A stretch of 64,000 nucleotides of DNA from Pardosa pseudoannulata (Eukaryota; Arthropoda; Arachnida; Araneae; Lycosidae). The DNA is taken from assembly GCA_032207245.1 (NCBI GenBank), contig CM063500.1, positions 73,960,418 through 74,024,417 on the forward strand, read 5' to 3'. The position numbers and the translations under genes were made by a program. This document shows positions 45,530 through 59,212 of this stretch, in pieces. Within the stretch, counting starts at the first letter, position 1. Each line of letters begins with the position of its first letter. Under the pieces are notes generated by a model. It saw only the letters and a list, made by a program, of their open reading frames with translations, did no database searches and was not told the origin of the DNA.

Positions 45530-47570
45530 ATTTTAGACATTTTGTTAAACATAGTATATAGAACTATACATGAGGAATTAACCTAAACTTTATGCTTTTG
45601 AAGACCATTGTAGACTAGCATATAGCCCGTCATATGACGGGATTAGTAAAATTTTTCATTTTCCAGAATTCATTTTACAGAAGAATTAACCTAAACTTTA
45701 TGCTTTTGAAGACCATTGTAGACTAGCATATAGCCCGTCATATGACGGGATTAGTAAAATTTTCATTTTCCAGAATTTTTCATTTTACAGAAGAATTAAC
45801 CTAAACTTTACGCTTTTAAGACCATTGTAGACTAGCATATAGCCCGTCATATGACTTGATTAGTAAAATTTTTAATTTTCCAGAATTTTTCATTTTACAG
45901 AAGAATTAACCTAAACTTTATGCTTTTGAAGACCATTGTAGACTAGCATATAGCCCGTCATATGACGGGATTAGTAAAATTTTTCATTTTCCAGAATTTT
46001 TCATTTTACAGAAGAATTAACCTAAACTTTATGCTTTTGAAGACCATTGTAGACTAGCATATAGCCCGTCATATGACGGGATTAGTAAAATTTTTCATTT
46101 TCCAGAATTTTTCATTTTACAGAAGAATTAACCTAAACTTTACGCTTTTTAAGACCATTGTAGACTAGCATATAGCCCGTCATATGACTGAATTAGTAAA
46201 ATTTTTAATTTTCCAGAATTTTTCATTTTACAGAAGAATTAACCTAAACTTTATGCTTTTGAAGACCATTGTAGACTAGCATATAGCCCGTCATATGACG
46301 GGATTAGTAAAATTTTTCATTTTCCAGAATTTTTTCATTTTACAGAAGAATTAACCTAAACTTTACGCTTTTTAAGACCATTGTAGACTAGCATATAGCC
46401 CGTCATATGACTGGATTAGTAAAATTTTTAATTTTCCAGAATTTTTCATTTTACATGAGGAATTAACCTAAACTTTATGCTTTTGAAGACCATTGTAGAC
46501 TAGCATATAGCCCGTCATATGACGGGATTAGTAAAATTTTTCATTTTCCAGAATTATAAAGTACCCTATGAGGCAGGTAAATAAATGGATTGTTTTCTTG
46601 CTGAGAATTATCTGCTACATGCTGACTCAATAATTTGTTTATCTTCATACTTCTCTAAAGTCTACTGATACTGTGAATGCAGTTTAGAATCCCATTGAAT
46701 TCATTTAGTCAAACCGTGTGGTTATGAATAAAAACAAACACACAAACTTCTTATTTTTCAAAGATATATAACTTAAAATAACTTAAACGCTAGATATTTA
46801 TTATTCCGCGAAATAGACCCCTATACTTTTATGAAAAGAATTTGTTGTTAATACCGTTGATAAAATTTTCATTGCAACAAAAATAATCGATAATTAAGTT
46901 TAAAATTATCACATGAATCTAATTTTTTATTTGAGCCAAATATAAAAGAAAATTGTTTACGAAATACCTAAGTTCAGTGATAAAACTTATGAAAATAATA
47001 CAGATTACATTTAAATAATTTAAAATAAAAATGATTAAATGAGAGGGTGAAAGGAATGACGTCATAATGGTAGAAAAGTAATGTTATTTTTACCTATTTA
47101 TTATGTGATAAATTGATACATTGAATCGTGCTCTTACAAAATAGGTTGAAATAATGGCATTAAAACGCAAAAGGAAGGAAGAGTTGGATTTCGAACGCTT
47201 AAAGACGACAGTATTTTTTGCTGTGATATGAAGCATATTCTAAAAAATATTAAATCGGATGGATAGTTTAGGAAAATAAACTATTCTCTTTGAATGGATG
47301 TCATAATGTTAGAAAAAAATAATGTTATTTTTACCTATTTATTATGTGATAAATTGATAAATTTAATTGCCGACTCTTAACAAAAACAGGGCTTGAATAA
47401 TGGAATTACACAGAAAAAAGTTATTTTGAACGTTCTAAAGATTTGCTTTGAATTTTGCTAACCCTAACTCGTAAAGAATTCAATATGGGTCCGTATCCAT
47501 TCCAGGCCCGACCGCTTCCTAAATTCAAGGATAGACGGACAGATAATTAAGCTATTATTATATAGGCGAT
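45530..47570 (+). mobile_element. Palindrome-headed repeat, longest copy (4), with amplified head
   Basis: The leader (CTAGCAATTTTAGACATTTT) is followed by nine tandem head units, then the family body (AGTACCCTATGAGGCAGGTA, AATAATCGATAATTAAG) and the tail AAGCTATTATTATATAGGCG near 47567. Body and tail align with 8380-9192. Near 47200-47290 a partial internal duplication repeats GTCATAATGTTAGAAAA and the ACCTATTTATTATGTGATAA segment. There is no coding region. Amplified heads and uniform tails fit a non-autonomous rolling-circle-type element, but this is inference. Confidence 0.65.
45590..46560 (+). repeat. ~111-bp tandem head units, nine copies
   Basis: The CCCGTCATATGAC core begins at 45626, 45734, 45843, 45954, 46065, 46176, 46287, 46399 and 46511. 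Most units carry the full palindrome CCCGTCATATGACGGG. The third, sixth and eighth have CTTG, CTGA or CTGG after ATGA and also share ACGCTTTT, a minor type interleaved with the major one. Units are linked by TTTTCATTTTACAGAAGAAT. Confidence 0.95.
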
Positions 47571-48340
47571 GTCATATATTCCTGCGAATATGTTTTCCCG
47601 AAACCCTATAGTGTTCGTAAAGAAACTGTAGAAAAAGGAATATGTTAGGTATATTCCTGTAAAAAGAGTGCCTGAAGAGCTTTGGAACTGACGTACATGA
47701 TTAGAAAGCTTCTTGTAATAATTGTCTGTTGATTTTAATGGGGACAATACGTATACTCATGGATAAATTCAGGTTTTTATACAAACAATCCCAAAATTCG
47801 CTAATTGTTTTAAATATAATTTAATATAAAGGGATATAAAAGAATGCGATTTTTACGAAGTATGATAAGAAAAATATCCTGCAAACAGAAATTAAAAATA
47901 ATAAATATTGTATAAAGTTGAGCATGTGTACTAAAATAATATTCAATGCGAATACGCGAATATAGTCAAAATATAAAGATCATAAATTTTTAGCTAATAT
48001 AAATGCAGTAAGTTTTGGGAAAGTGCCAAAAACATAGCTTGAAAGTTTTCAAAATAATTGCCAGCAGAATAAACCCAAAATCTGTTTTCTTCAAAAGGAT
48101 AGAGAATGATGGGCGTGAATCCAAATAAAGTGTAGTATTTTGTATAAGTATATAATATACATACAGTATATTACTTTACTGTGGATCATGAACAATGGCT
48201 CTTCTGCATACAGAAGCACCGTTCACTCATGTGACAGCCTCGACATTTTGGGAAAATTTTCGAGAGTTTGCAATAGTTAGAAGCTAAATTTGGCGTACGT
48301 GGACTATTTTATACATTAATTAAAACCTTCCAAAATGAAA
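47571..48340. other. No feature recognised
   Basis: AT-rich. The 66-codon minus ORF 47547-47747 has no motif. Confidence 0.45.
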
Positions 48341-48639
48341 GGAAAATCGTCATACTATCGTTAAAGACGTTTGTACGTGCATAAAATTAATGACACTGCT
48401 TGTCAGATGTTCAGAAAACCTGTAGCTGTCAAAATGAGAGTACGGCACTAGTTGAGCCGAGGTGAAAGGCCGTAATAACTAAAGCATACCGTTTTGTAAA
48501 TTCAAATCAACGTAGATTTTCAAGTTTTAGATCTCCCAGGCCACATTTAGTTTCGTTGTAGACGTAAGTGTCGTCGTTTCGTTGTGAAGAGAAGGAAACG
48601 CTAATGCGCAACTTCAATGAAGAATACGACGGAAGGTAT

Positions 48640-49030
48640 TGGGGAGGAAGTAGAGATGTCATACTCCGGAATATGCCGTTGGATATCATAGCCGTGTAGT
48701 TTCGAGTGGCATCTACAACCAATAAGTCGAGGGCTGCATATCACAGGATTTCATGGCCGAGTTGCTGTCTATAAATCCAGGATAGCAGATTTTAAAACGC
48801 TCAGACGAATACAGTAGTTTAGAACACTAAGCAACTTGACAGTGGACTAGTGGAAGAATATAGTGTTGAGTGATGAATTCCACTTCACGTTGTAGCATTC
48901 TAACGAACGCACCTGGACATGGTGAATGCCCAGTGACCGATTGTACCGAGGTACTTTCCCACGGTAGTCTGCACGTGCATGCATAGCCGCTAGAGGAATT
49001 TGGGACTTCAATTGTTCACGTCACGTTTAG
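48640..49030 (+). pseudogene. Tc1-like transposase, central part, heavily decayed
   Basis: Translation of the plus strand gives LHITGFHGRVAVYKSRIADF near 48733, then WKNIVLSDEFHFTL ending near 48893, a stop, then HSNERTWTW, a stop and MPSDRLYRGT. These match in order the GFHGR-A--KP-I, W--V-WSDESRFTL and SDGR-WVWR-P-ER blocks of Tc1 transposases. The D at 48872-48874 corresponds to the first catalytic aspartate. In-frame stops interrupt it several times and the rest of the DDE domain is not clear. The N-terminal DNA-binding part is probably the degenerate sequence from about 48350. The copy is dead and older than the 54-56 kb Tc1 copies. No TIRs were located. Confidence 0.7.
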
Positions 49031-49129
49031 GGACCCCTGCAAAGAAGATAGATCACGGAATGGCAGAGTAACGGTCAAGCTCGCACAGAGCTGTAAGCGT
49101 GAGTTATGGGAGCAGGGGCTAAAAAGTAA

Positions 49130-49673
49130 TGTCAGCTTGAACAAAAAGGGACTACTTTAATGAGCCCACCTGCACTCCCGAAGGGCATTTGATGTGGGAA
49201 AATTTCCCGAAGACAAGGGATTGGATAAGAAGATAAAAAGGGGCGTTGGGACCGAGGTGAGGAGTTTGGAAACGTAGTGAGAGCGAGGAGTCGAAGAAGA
49301 AGAGGGCAGTCAAGAGAAGAGGGACAAGGATCTACTAGCACCAGCTCGTCCCGTGCGCCCGGATCGACACCGCCCCGCTCACCATCACCGACTCGTCCCG
49401 TACGCCCGTGAGGAAAGCCCCTGCCTGCCCCCTGTGACTTTAATGGAGGTAATTTATAAAATAATATTTACAGTCATTTGACTTAGGCCTCTGTTAATAA
49501 TAATAATTCCTTATAAAGAGATGTGTGATAATTATAGTGTAAATAGAAGATATAAATAATTGATGATTATGATAACCAAGGATCTATTTATAAATAAATA
49601 TATAGAATAAATGTCTGAATCTCAATATAAAGTATTTATATTCATTCTGTGTTTCCCCCTTGTAACGAACACT
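49130..49673 (+). repeat. LTR of a Ty3/gypsy-type retrotransposon (solo or remnant)
   Basis: A block of about 544 bp that starts TGTCAGCTTGAAC and ends CCCTTGTAACGAACA. It has a GC-rich 5' part with a TATA-like AGATAAAAAGG near 49222, a GC-rich run (CGTCCCGTGCGCCCGGATCG), and an AT-rich 3' part with several AATAAA signals, followed by TCTGTGTTTCCCCCTTGTAA. Directly after it, CTGGTGTATAG resembles a gypsy primer-binding site, so this may be a 5' LTR. No internal genes follow and no second LTR is in the window. The minus ORF 49132-49341 is a by-product of the GC-rich part. Confidence 0.55.
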
Positions 49674-50445
49674 GGTGTATAGATTGTATGTACATTACAA
49701 CACCGATATTGGTCATAGTGCTCTGTTCCAACTTTTAAATTTGGAATCATAGTTTGGCCGTGTAATTTAAAATTGTATTAACATAAATTTAAAACAGTTT
49801 TAAAACAAAACTAACATTCAAAATATTTTTTTCCGGAATAATCAAAGCTTTTCAGGAAGAATCTAAATTTTTTCTGTCCCAAATTTTCTAACAGTAGATT
49901 TTTGTATACAAATTTATATATAATATAATTCTAGTTTATATATTTTATATAAATTTAGTTTTTTATATATAATATAATTATAATATAATGAATGAACTGT
50001 AAATATGAATGTATTCAATATTTTGTGTTATTTGTATTAAACATTTATCTTATGCAAACGTAATATAATTTAAACATAATTATCAAACAGTTCTAAAACC
50101 AAATATGAAACTGACATTAAAAATATTTCTTTCCGGAAAAATCATAAGCTTTTGATGAAGAGACAGATTTAAATTATAAACTTTATTCCTTGGTTTTAGT
50201 GCCTGAGATCCTGAGTACCGAATGATATACAGACATTCTAGACAATTATGTGCTGATTATGGACTGGACCGTATGTATTCCATCTTGATAATGCCTACAA
50301 CTCATTTACATATAACGAATGTTAAACTGCTTGTGGTTTTGTTTGGAGTTTAGAATTTCTCAACTCCATAATCCTGTTCAAAATCTGCCTCCGAAAAAAA
50401 ATTGTAAGTGTGTGAAATATGTGGATTTGAAGTATACTAGTTTAC
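49674..50445. other. AT-rich DNA with a faint ~300-bp duplication
   Basis: AAACAGTTTTAAAACAAAAC plus TTTCCGGAATAATC near 49790-49850 resembles AAACAGTTCTAAAACC plus TTTCCGGAAAAATC near 50085-50145. Nothing else was recognised. Confidence 0.5.
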
Positions 50446-50449
50446 TAAT

Positions 50450-51661
50450 TAATTTTTGTGTCTGATTTTACGTAATAAGTAAGCTCGAGTTTTAATACCT
50501 GACAGAAGTTTAAAAATGGAAAATTTTCTATAGTGAAGATTTATAATAAATTTTTGTCAAAAATTCAAGTCTTTTTAAAAGACTATGTTGAAAAAAAGGG
50601 GTTGCACATACATAGCAAAAATATAAACATTTTATATAGAGAGAATAAATCATCTTTTTTTGTCGGAGTTTAGAATTCCTTAGTGCATAAGTTTCACCTG
50701 GGGTTCCCGAAATAAGCAATTTTAAATTTCTGTAAAGTGTAGAGCGGTCTAACAGCAGATGCTGACAGGCGAATATTACCTTCCAGTGCACGAATGGCGA
50801 AGTAATTCTATTACAGCACCGACAGAGTTTTCTTTTTTCTTTTGCAGCGTATCGACTTGCCAACTCTGCGCGGTTCCAAAGAGTGAATTTAAGAGAAATT
50901 TCAAACACACGGCATGCTACCTCAGATGTTGATTTGAAGATTTATTTATTTACGTGTTATTCCTTTATATTATGAGTAGAATGTTAAGAATGAAGCGTGA
51001 CTTAGACAGCAGTGTGGATTTTGAAAATTGGATTAGTGGTAAATAGTTGAACTCGTCTTTTTATGACGTAGGAGAAAAAAACTCTTTCGGAGAACAGATG
51101 GTCGAACGATGACAGATTTGTGTATTTCGATGCTAGTGTCCATTTGTTTGAATCTCGTGTTGTTCCGGTTGTTTGTTACCGTTCGGAATCGCCTACAAGG
51201 AAGGGGCCCAGTTTCAGTGTTATTGTGTAACAAAAGAATATAACACAGTAGTCTAAACCAAACCAAACCAAAGAATAGGTTTAAGAGAAGTTATAAACAC
51301 TCCACTGTAGATGTTAAATTGGGGATATATTTATTTGTTATTTAAATCTAAAATGAGAAATATTTTAGAAATAAAAGGCAACCATTTAGATTATAGAATA
51401 TGGAGTAAATGATAAACGGCTAAAGTATTTGAAACGTATCAGAAAAAAACTGTATCGGAGAATAGATAGCCAGATGATGGCCATAGAAAAAATAGTACCT
51501 TTTAATTTTTGTTTCTTGGTCTCCATGTAGCTTTGATGGTATCGTATGTGGTTTTACAAACCACAACCCAGTTGGAGTTGGTTGTGACTGTGAATACCCC
51601 CTTCTCTATTTTTCTCAATACACACACATTTATAAGTATATATATATATATATATATATAT
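50450..51661. repeat. Segmental duplication I, copy 1 (with ~500-bp repeat and SINE)
   Basis: It begins with the dispersed repeat family (copy C: CAGCAGATGCTGACAGGCGA, CGACTTGCCAACTCTGCGC), then a degenerate SINE (51095-51275), AGGCAACCATTTAGATTATA, and ends in a (TA)n tract at 51637-51661. The whole order is repeated at 52090-53175. Confidence 0.85.
51095..51275 (+). mobile_element. Degenerate SINE in segmental duplication I, copy 1
   Basis: AGATGGTCGAACGATGA (A-box region), TTTGAATCTCG (B-box region), ACCGTTCGGAATCGCCTAC, CAGTAGTCTAAACCAAACCA tail. It has the same layout as the 19.5-kb SINE but is strongly diverged. Confidence 0.65.
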
Positions 51662-51875
51662 TTAGGTTTGAAACATAATATTAATATATAAAAATTAATA
51701 ATTATATATATTTTAATAGATGATATAACACATATAAATAAATTTTATAAGAATAGAAATAATCTTGAATATATAATATTTATACAATCGTTATTATAGT
51801 ATAAATATGTTTAATCTATAAAAACTGTGCTATATATATGAATAAATATCAATAAAGATAAATTTATTGAATAAA

Positions 51876-51878
<3 letters not shown>

Positions 51879-51927
<49 letters not shown>

Positions 51928-51938
51928 ATATATATATA

Positions 51939-51980
<42 letters not shown>
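51879..51980. repeat. (TA)n microsatellite
   Basis: An almost pure TA run with a few TATT and TGTG interruptions. The minus ORF 51811-52011 is its translation. Confidence 0.95.
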
Positions 51981-51984
<4 letters not shown>

Positions 51985-52089
51985 AATAAAATATACTAAA
52001 TCTTTAAACAAATATATAGAGATTTTGTATTAAATTAACATATATAACTGTAGATATATATCCTGAAAATATATATATTGATAATACCA

Positions 52090-53175
52090 AAGTAAATTTA
52101 TAAAATATAATAATTTTCTATAATAGATTTATAATAAATTTTTGTCAAAAATTCAAATCTTTTTAAAAATATATATTAAAATTGCATATGTATTACAAAA
52201 AAATAAATGCTTTATATAGAAAGAATATATATATTTTTGTACAGTTTAGAATTCCTTAGCGCATAATTTATTTTTCGAAATAAGCAATTTTAAATTTCTG
52301 TAAAGTGTAATTTAACAGCAGATGCTGACAGGCGGATATTACCTTCAGTGCACGAATGGCGACGTAATTCTATTAGAGCACCGACAGAGTTTTCCTTTTT
52401 CTTTTGCAGTGTATCGACTTGCCAACTCTGCGCGGTTCCACAGAGTGATTTAAAAAGTTTTCAAAGAGACAGGATGCTACCTCAGATGTATTTGAAGATT
52501 TATTTTATTTATGTGTTATTCCTTTATTTTATGATTAGAATTTTAAGAATGAAGCGTGACTTAGGCAGCATATGGATTTTGAAAATTGTATTATTAGTAA
52601 ATAGTTGAACTCTTTTTTTATCTCTTTCTTTATATTAGGAGAAAAACTGTTTCGGAAAATAGATGGTCGAAGGATCACAGATTCGTGTATTCGTGTATAC
52701 TAGTGTCCATGGGTTCGAATTGTTCGTTGTTCGAAGGGATCGCCTACAAGCAATCTGTTTCGTAAGTTCTCACGCAGCGAGAGAGTATAACACAGCTGTC
52801 TAAACCAATCCAAACCAAAACGAAGGTAATTTAAGAGAAGTTTTAAATACCACACCGTAGGTTAAATTGGGGATAAATTTATTTGTTATTCAAATCTATA
52901 GGAGAAGTATTTTAGAAATAAAAGGCAACCATTTAGATTATAGAATATGGATAAAATGATAAACGGTTAAACTATTGACGTATCACAAAAAACTAAATCG
53001 GAGAATAGATAGAGATATGACCGTCGAAAATAGTATCTTTTAATTTTTTCTTTTTGTTCTCCGGGTAGCTTGATGGCAACTTATATGGTTTTTTTCCAAT
53101 TATTTTGGCTCAGTTATTTCACCAAACCCATATTGTTGTGACTGTGAATATTCTCTATTTTTCTCAATACACACA
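52090..53175. repeat. Segmental duplication I, copy 2
   Basis: Aligns with 50510-51640 at an offset near 1.6 kb. It has the same dispersed repeat (copy D), SINE and 3' AGGCAACCATTTAGATTATA segment, and again ends at a TA/TG tract. It is shorter through many small deletions. Confidence 0.85.
52655..52825 (+). mobile_element. Degenerate SINE in segmental duplication I, copy 2
   Basis: AGATGGTCGAAGGATCACAG, GGGTTCGAATTGTTCG (B-box region), GGGATCGCCTACAAG, CAGCTGTCTAAACCAATCCA tail. Duplicate of the SINE at 51095-51275. Confidence 0.65.
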
Positions 53176-53177
53176 CA

Positions 53178-53243
<66 letters not shown>

Positions 53244-53269
53244 TGTGTGTGTGTGTGTGTGTGTGTGTT
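53176..53269. repeat. (TA)n-(TG)n compound microsatellite
   Basis: About 65 bp of TA followed by about 26 bp of TG, at the end of segmental duplication I copy 2. Confidence 0.95.
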
Positions 53270-53619
53270 TTGTGTGATGTATAAAAAAAAAATCAATAAA
53301 TTAGGAATTTAAAGGCAAAAAAATCAGCACACTCTTTAGTTCAGTAAATCACTAACTCCATATAATAACGTTGACGCGTATATTGAAAGAGAATCTTGAA
53401 GTAGGTCGATAATGAATCCGTGCTTAGGAATTCTTTTGTTACCTTTGCCCATCAAATGACAGAATGTGTGATGGTGATATGTAAAATATGCAATATTCAT
53501 GAATATTCTTAACCTGAGAAATATAAGGCTATAAAAATGGTATTAAAATAGTGATCTGTAAGTCTCATAGGAATGGAATTACATCAATTGCTCGCTGTGC
53601 GACTAATTGAAAGATGTTA
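53270..53619. other. No feature recognised
   Basis: AT-rich and unassigned, ending at the Tc1-like element. Confidence 0.45.
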
Positions 53620-54600
53620 ACTGGTGTGCAAAACTTAAGCAACAAGTGTTTTTTTTTTGCCGTAACTCCACGAGAAATCATCTGAGAGATAGGAAATTCA
53701 GAAATGAGGGAGAGTATTATGTAAGTAAAGAAGGACCAAAGTATCGGCTCTGAAATAGGAATAAAATGCATACGGTAGTATGGAATCAAACAAAAGGATG
53801 CTTTATTGAAAGCATAGTATCGTGACTCATGATTGTCTATCAGTCCTCAAGCAGAACCACAAGCAGATGTTCATTAATATGGGATATTCCCTCCCCTTCG
53901 GAATCATCGGCTCTGAAAAAAGAATGTAATCTACACGATATGGAATTAAAAAAAAACGAGCTTTATTGAAAGCATAGTGTCGTGAGTCATGATTGTCTAT
54001 CCCAGAGGAAAAACAACAAGCAGATGTTCCTTAATATGGGATATGCTCACCCCTTTTGATCTATTGTCCAGTTTTTGTGATCTCTGCCCCACTGTAATCG
54101 GTGGCCAATTTTCAACTGTAGGCATCGATAGGTCAGTGTACTGTCCTGATTTAAATTCCATCGAGCATGTGTCAGATGCTTTGGAGAGACGCATTGCAGC
54201 ACGCGTACATCCTCCGGAGAGCACCCAACAACTCAGACAGATGCTGATTGAGGAATGGGCACTCCTACCGCAAGAAATGTTGGACCAGCTGGTTCTGAGT
54301 ATGCGGAGACGGTGCGAAGTAAACATTGCAGTTAGGGGAAGGCATATCCCCTATTAAGAAATATCTGCTTCTTGTTCTTCCTCTTGGGTAGACAATCATG
54401 AATCATGATACTATGTGTTTAATAAATCTTGTTTCTGTTTGATTCCATACCGTATGAATTGTATTCCTTTTTCAGCGATGCTTTTCTCATCCTTTACGTA
54501 CACAATACTCTTCCTCATTTCTGAATTTCATGTATCTCAGATGATTTCTCGTGGAATTATATAAAAAACCCCACCTGTTGCTTAAGTTTTGTACACCAGT
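53620..54600 (+). mobile_element. Tc1-like element with long TIRs, internally deleted
   Basis: The left end ACTGGTGTGCAAAACTTAAG and the reverse-complemented right end ACTGGTGTACAAAACTTAAG begin inverted repeats of more than 200 bp (53620-53890 against 54345-54600). They share CCACGAGAAATCATCTGAGA, ATTCAGAAATGAGG and TCATGATTGTCTA. The inner part of the left TIR is present twice (53779-53896 and 53940-54057). TA precedes the left end, but CC follows the right end. Only the C-terminal part of the transposase remains between the TIRs. Confidence 0.75.
54124..54357 (+). pseudogene. Tc1 transposase C-terminal remnant, copy 1
   Basis: The open frame 53989-54357 ends with CPDLNSIEHVSDALERRIAA, EEWALLPQEMLDQLVLSMRR and a final IAVRGRHIPY before the stop. 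This matches the last third of Tc1 transposases: SPDLNPIEH carries the third catalytic acidic residue (E of IEH), followed by WD-L-R and the EEW--LPQ-----L--SM-RR tail. Codons before about 54140 do not resemble Tc1, and the N-terminal DNA-binding domain and both aspartates are missing. The antisense ORF 53997-54326 is its shadow. Confidence 0.85.
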
Positions 54601-54851
54601 CCATTTTTCTTGAGCAATCGATTCAAAACTCTTATCTTCTAAAGTCGGACAGTATTTATCTTCAATAAATTCAAACTTCCTCAATGTTGGACCTCGGTTT
54701 CTTTAATGGAGCCACTTCTGCACTAAGGTTAAATATTCTAATTGTTCAGTAAGCCTGGGCAATCCAAATAATAGAAGGTAATTTCATGTGTAATCATAGA
54801 AAAATATTTTCGCTGGTTTCCTACACATATACCTACACATACTTCAAATAT

Positions 54852-55102
<251 letters not shown>

Positions 55103-55619
55103 AGTATAAGTAGAGATGCGATATGAGCAATCTTCACATTTTTCCTTGCTGATTTTTGTTTTAACTCAAATAGATTCTGAACAATTTTAACAAGACATAT
55201 TTTACTATTATTATATTGATGTAAACTCTAATTGATCTATAGATATACTGGGTCTTGGAGAAATTTAAAGTTATTTCACAAATGTAGCAGTGACCGTAGG
55301 CAATGTATGAGGGTTAGTCTCTTTAATTTAAATTTATTGAAATCCCAACGAGATGCCTATCTTGGCATATGTAAGGCATGTATGATATCTTGTCATAAAA
55401 TACTTTTTAATATGATCATGATCAGAAGAGTTTGCTTTTTATCCTGTACCTCTTTCACACTTGCTGAATCCTAAGCGAGAGATTTAGACCAGAGGATTTA
55501 CATTTAAGGTGCACGGTGTATACACCTAACCAATGTTCGAATGTTGTCCTAACGTACTACACTGGTGTAAAAAATTTCGGCAATATCTGACTCTTGCAGT
55601 TGAGGAGCTACTTAAAAAT

Positions 55620-57075
<1,456 letters not shown>

Positions 57076-57995
57076 ATACTATTCAATTAGTTATTTCACG
57101 CCGCAAGAGTATTTAAAATTATCCAAAGTCCACGTGCGCAAAGTATATCCAGTTGCTAAGGCGGGCATAAAATTTATGACTAGTATCTTATACCAAGCAC
57201 AGCAATACAAATCCATAGCGTTAGGAATATGTGAAAGAACCTGCATTAATACTAACCAGACAGAAAAACGTTAGAAGTGTATAATAAATTACATTAAAGT
57301 GTACAAGAAACTGATCTGTTCTCAACTTTTAATCTAGCCTCTATTTTTTATTTACAACTATTTAAAAGAAATATCCAACTTTATGAAACGACATGAGAAA
57401 TCTATTTCTATTTGTCCACCGACTAATACCTCTTTCTAAGTTCTTTTCTCTCCAAATTTTTTCTCTGAAACTATCTAAAACTTTAAAACTATTTATTCGT
57501 TGAGACTGTTTTGATGAAAATTTCTAAACATTCTTAGCGGATGGGTCAAAACTTACAGTGAAACTATGCTACTGGGCATAAAAAGATAAATGATTCCAAA
57601 CCATTCTATATTATATGAATTCTTTTTTCCCCGTCTGGAAATATATTTTTTTATTTCTCTTCTGTCTCGTGGGGGTATTAGGTTTGCATATTTCCGTTCA
57701 GGCATATAAGAGGATTAAGAACTATTCGAAAACTTTCGTCGTTTTTGCTGCCTAGAACAACGAACAGCCGCATTTGGTTACCTTCTCACGCCTGTGTGGA
57801 AATATATTTTGGACTACAGATGTGTGCATAAAGATTGTTATAAATACGTATTATAGAAAATGCTTCTGGTTTATCAGTGAAATAAATTAATCCTATATTT
57901 TCACCACTAAACTTCTTGCTCGATTTCATCAGTTATAGCCAGAAAGGTTTTAGAACAGTGATCTAGTAACTGCCTCTTAAGTTATACTAAAAACT
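57076..57995. other. No feature recognised
   Basis: Unassigned and rather less AT-rich than the tract that follows. The 128-codon ORF 56888-57274 crosses the end of segmental duplication II and has no motif I know. Confidence 0.4.
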
Positions 57996-58004
57996 CTTAC
58001 ACAC

Positions 58005-59212
<1,208 letters not shown>

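Noticed and set aside
49132..49341. 69-codon minus-strand ORF
   Set aside because: Lies entirely within the GC-rich part of the LTR at 49130-49673 and has no known motif.
53997..54326. 109-codon minus-strand ORF and its counterpart at 55526-55837
   Set aside because: Both are antisense shadows of the Tc1 transposase C-terminal remnants.
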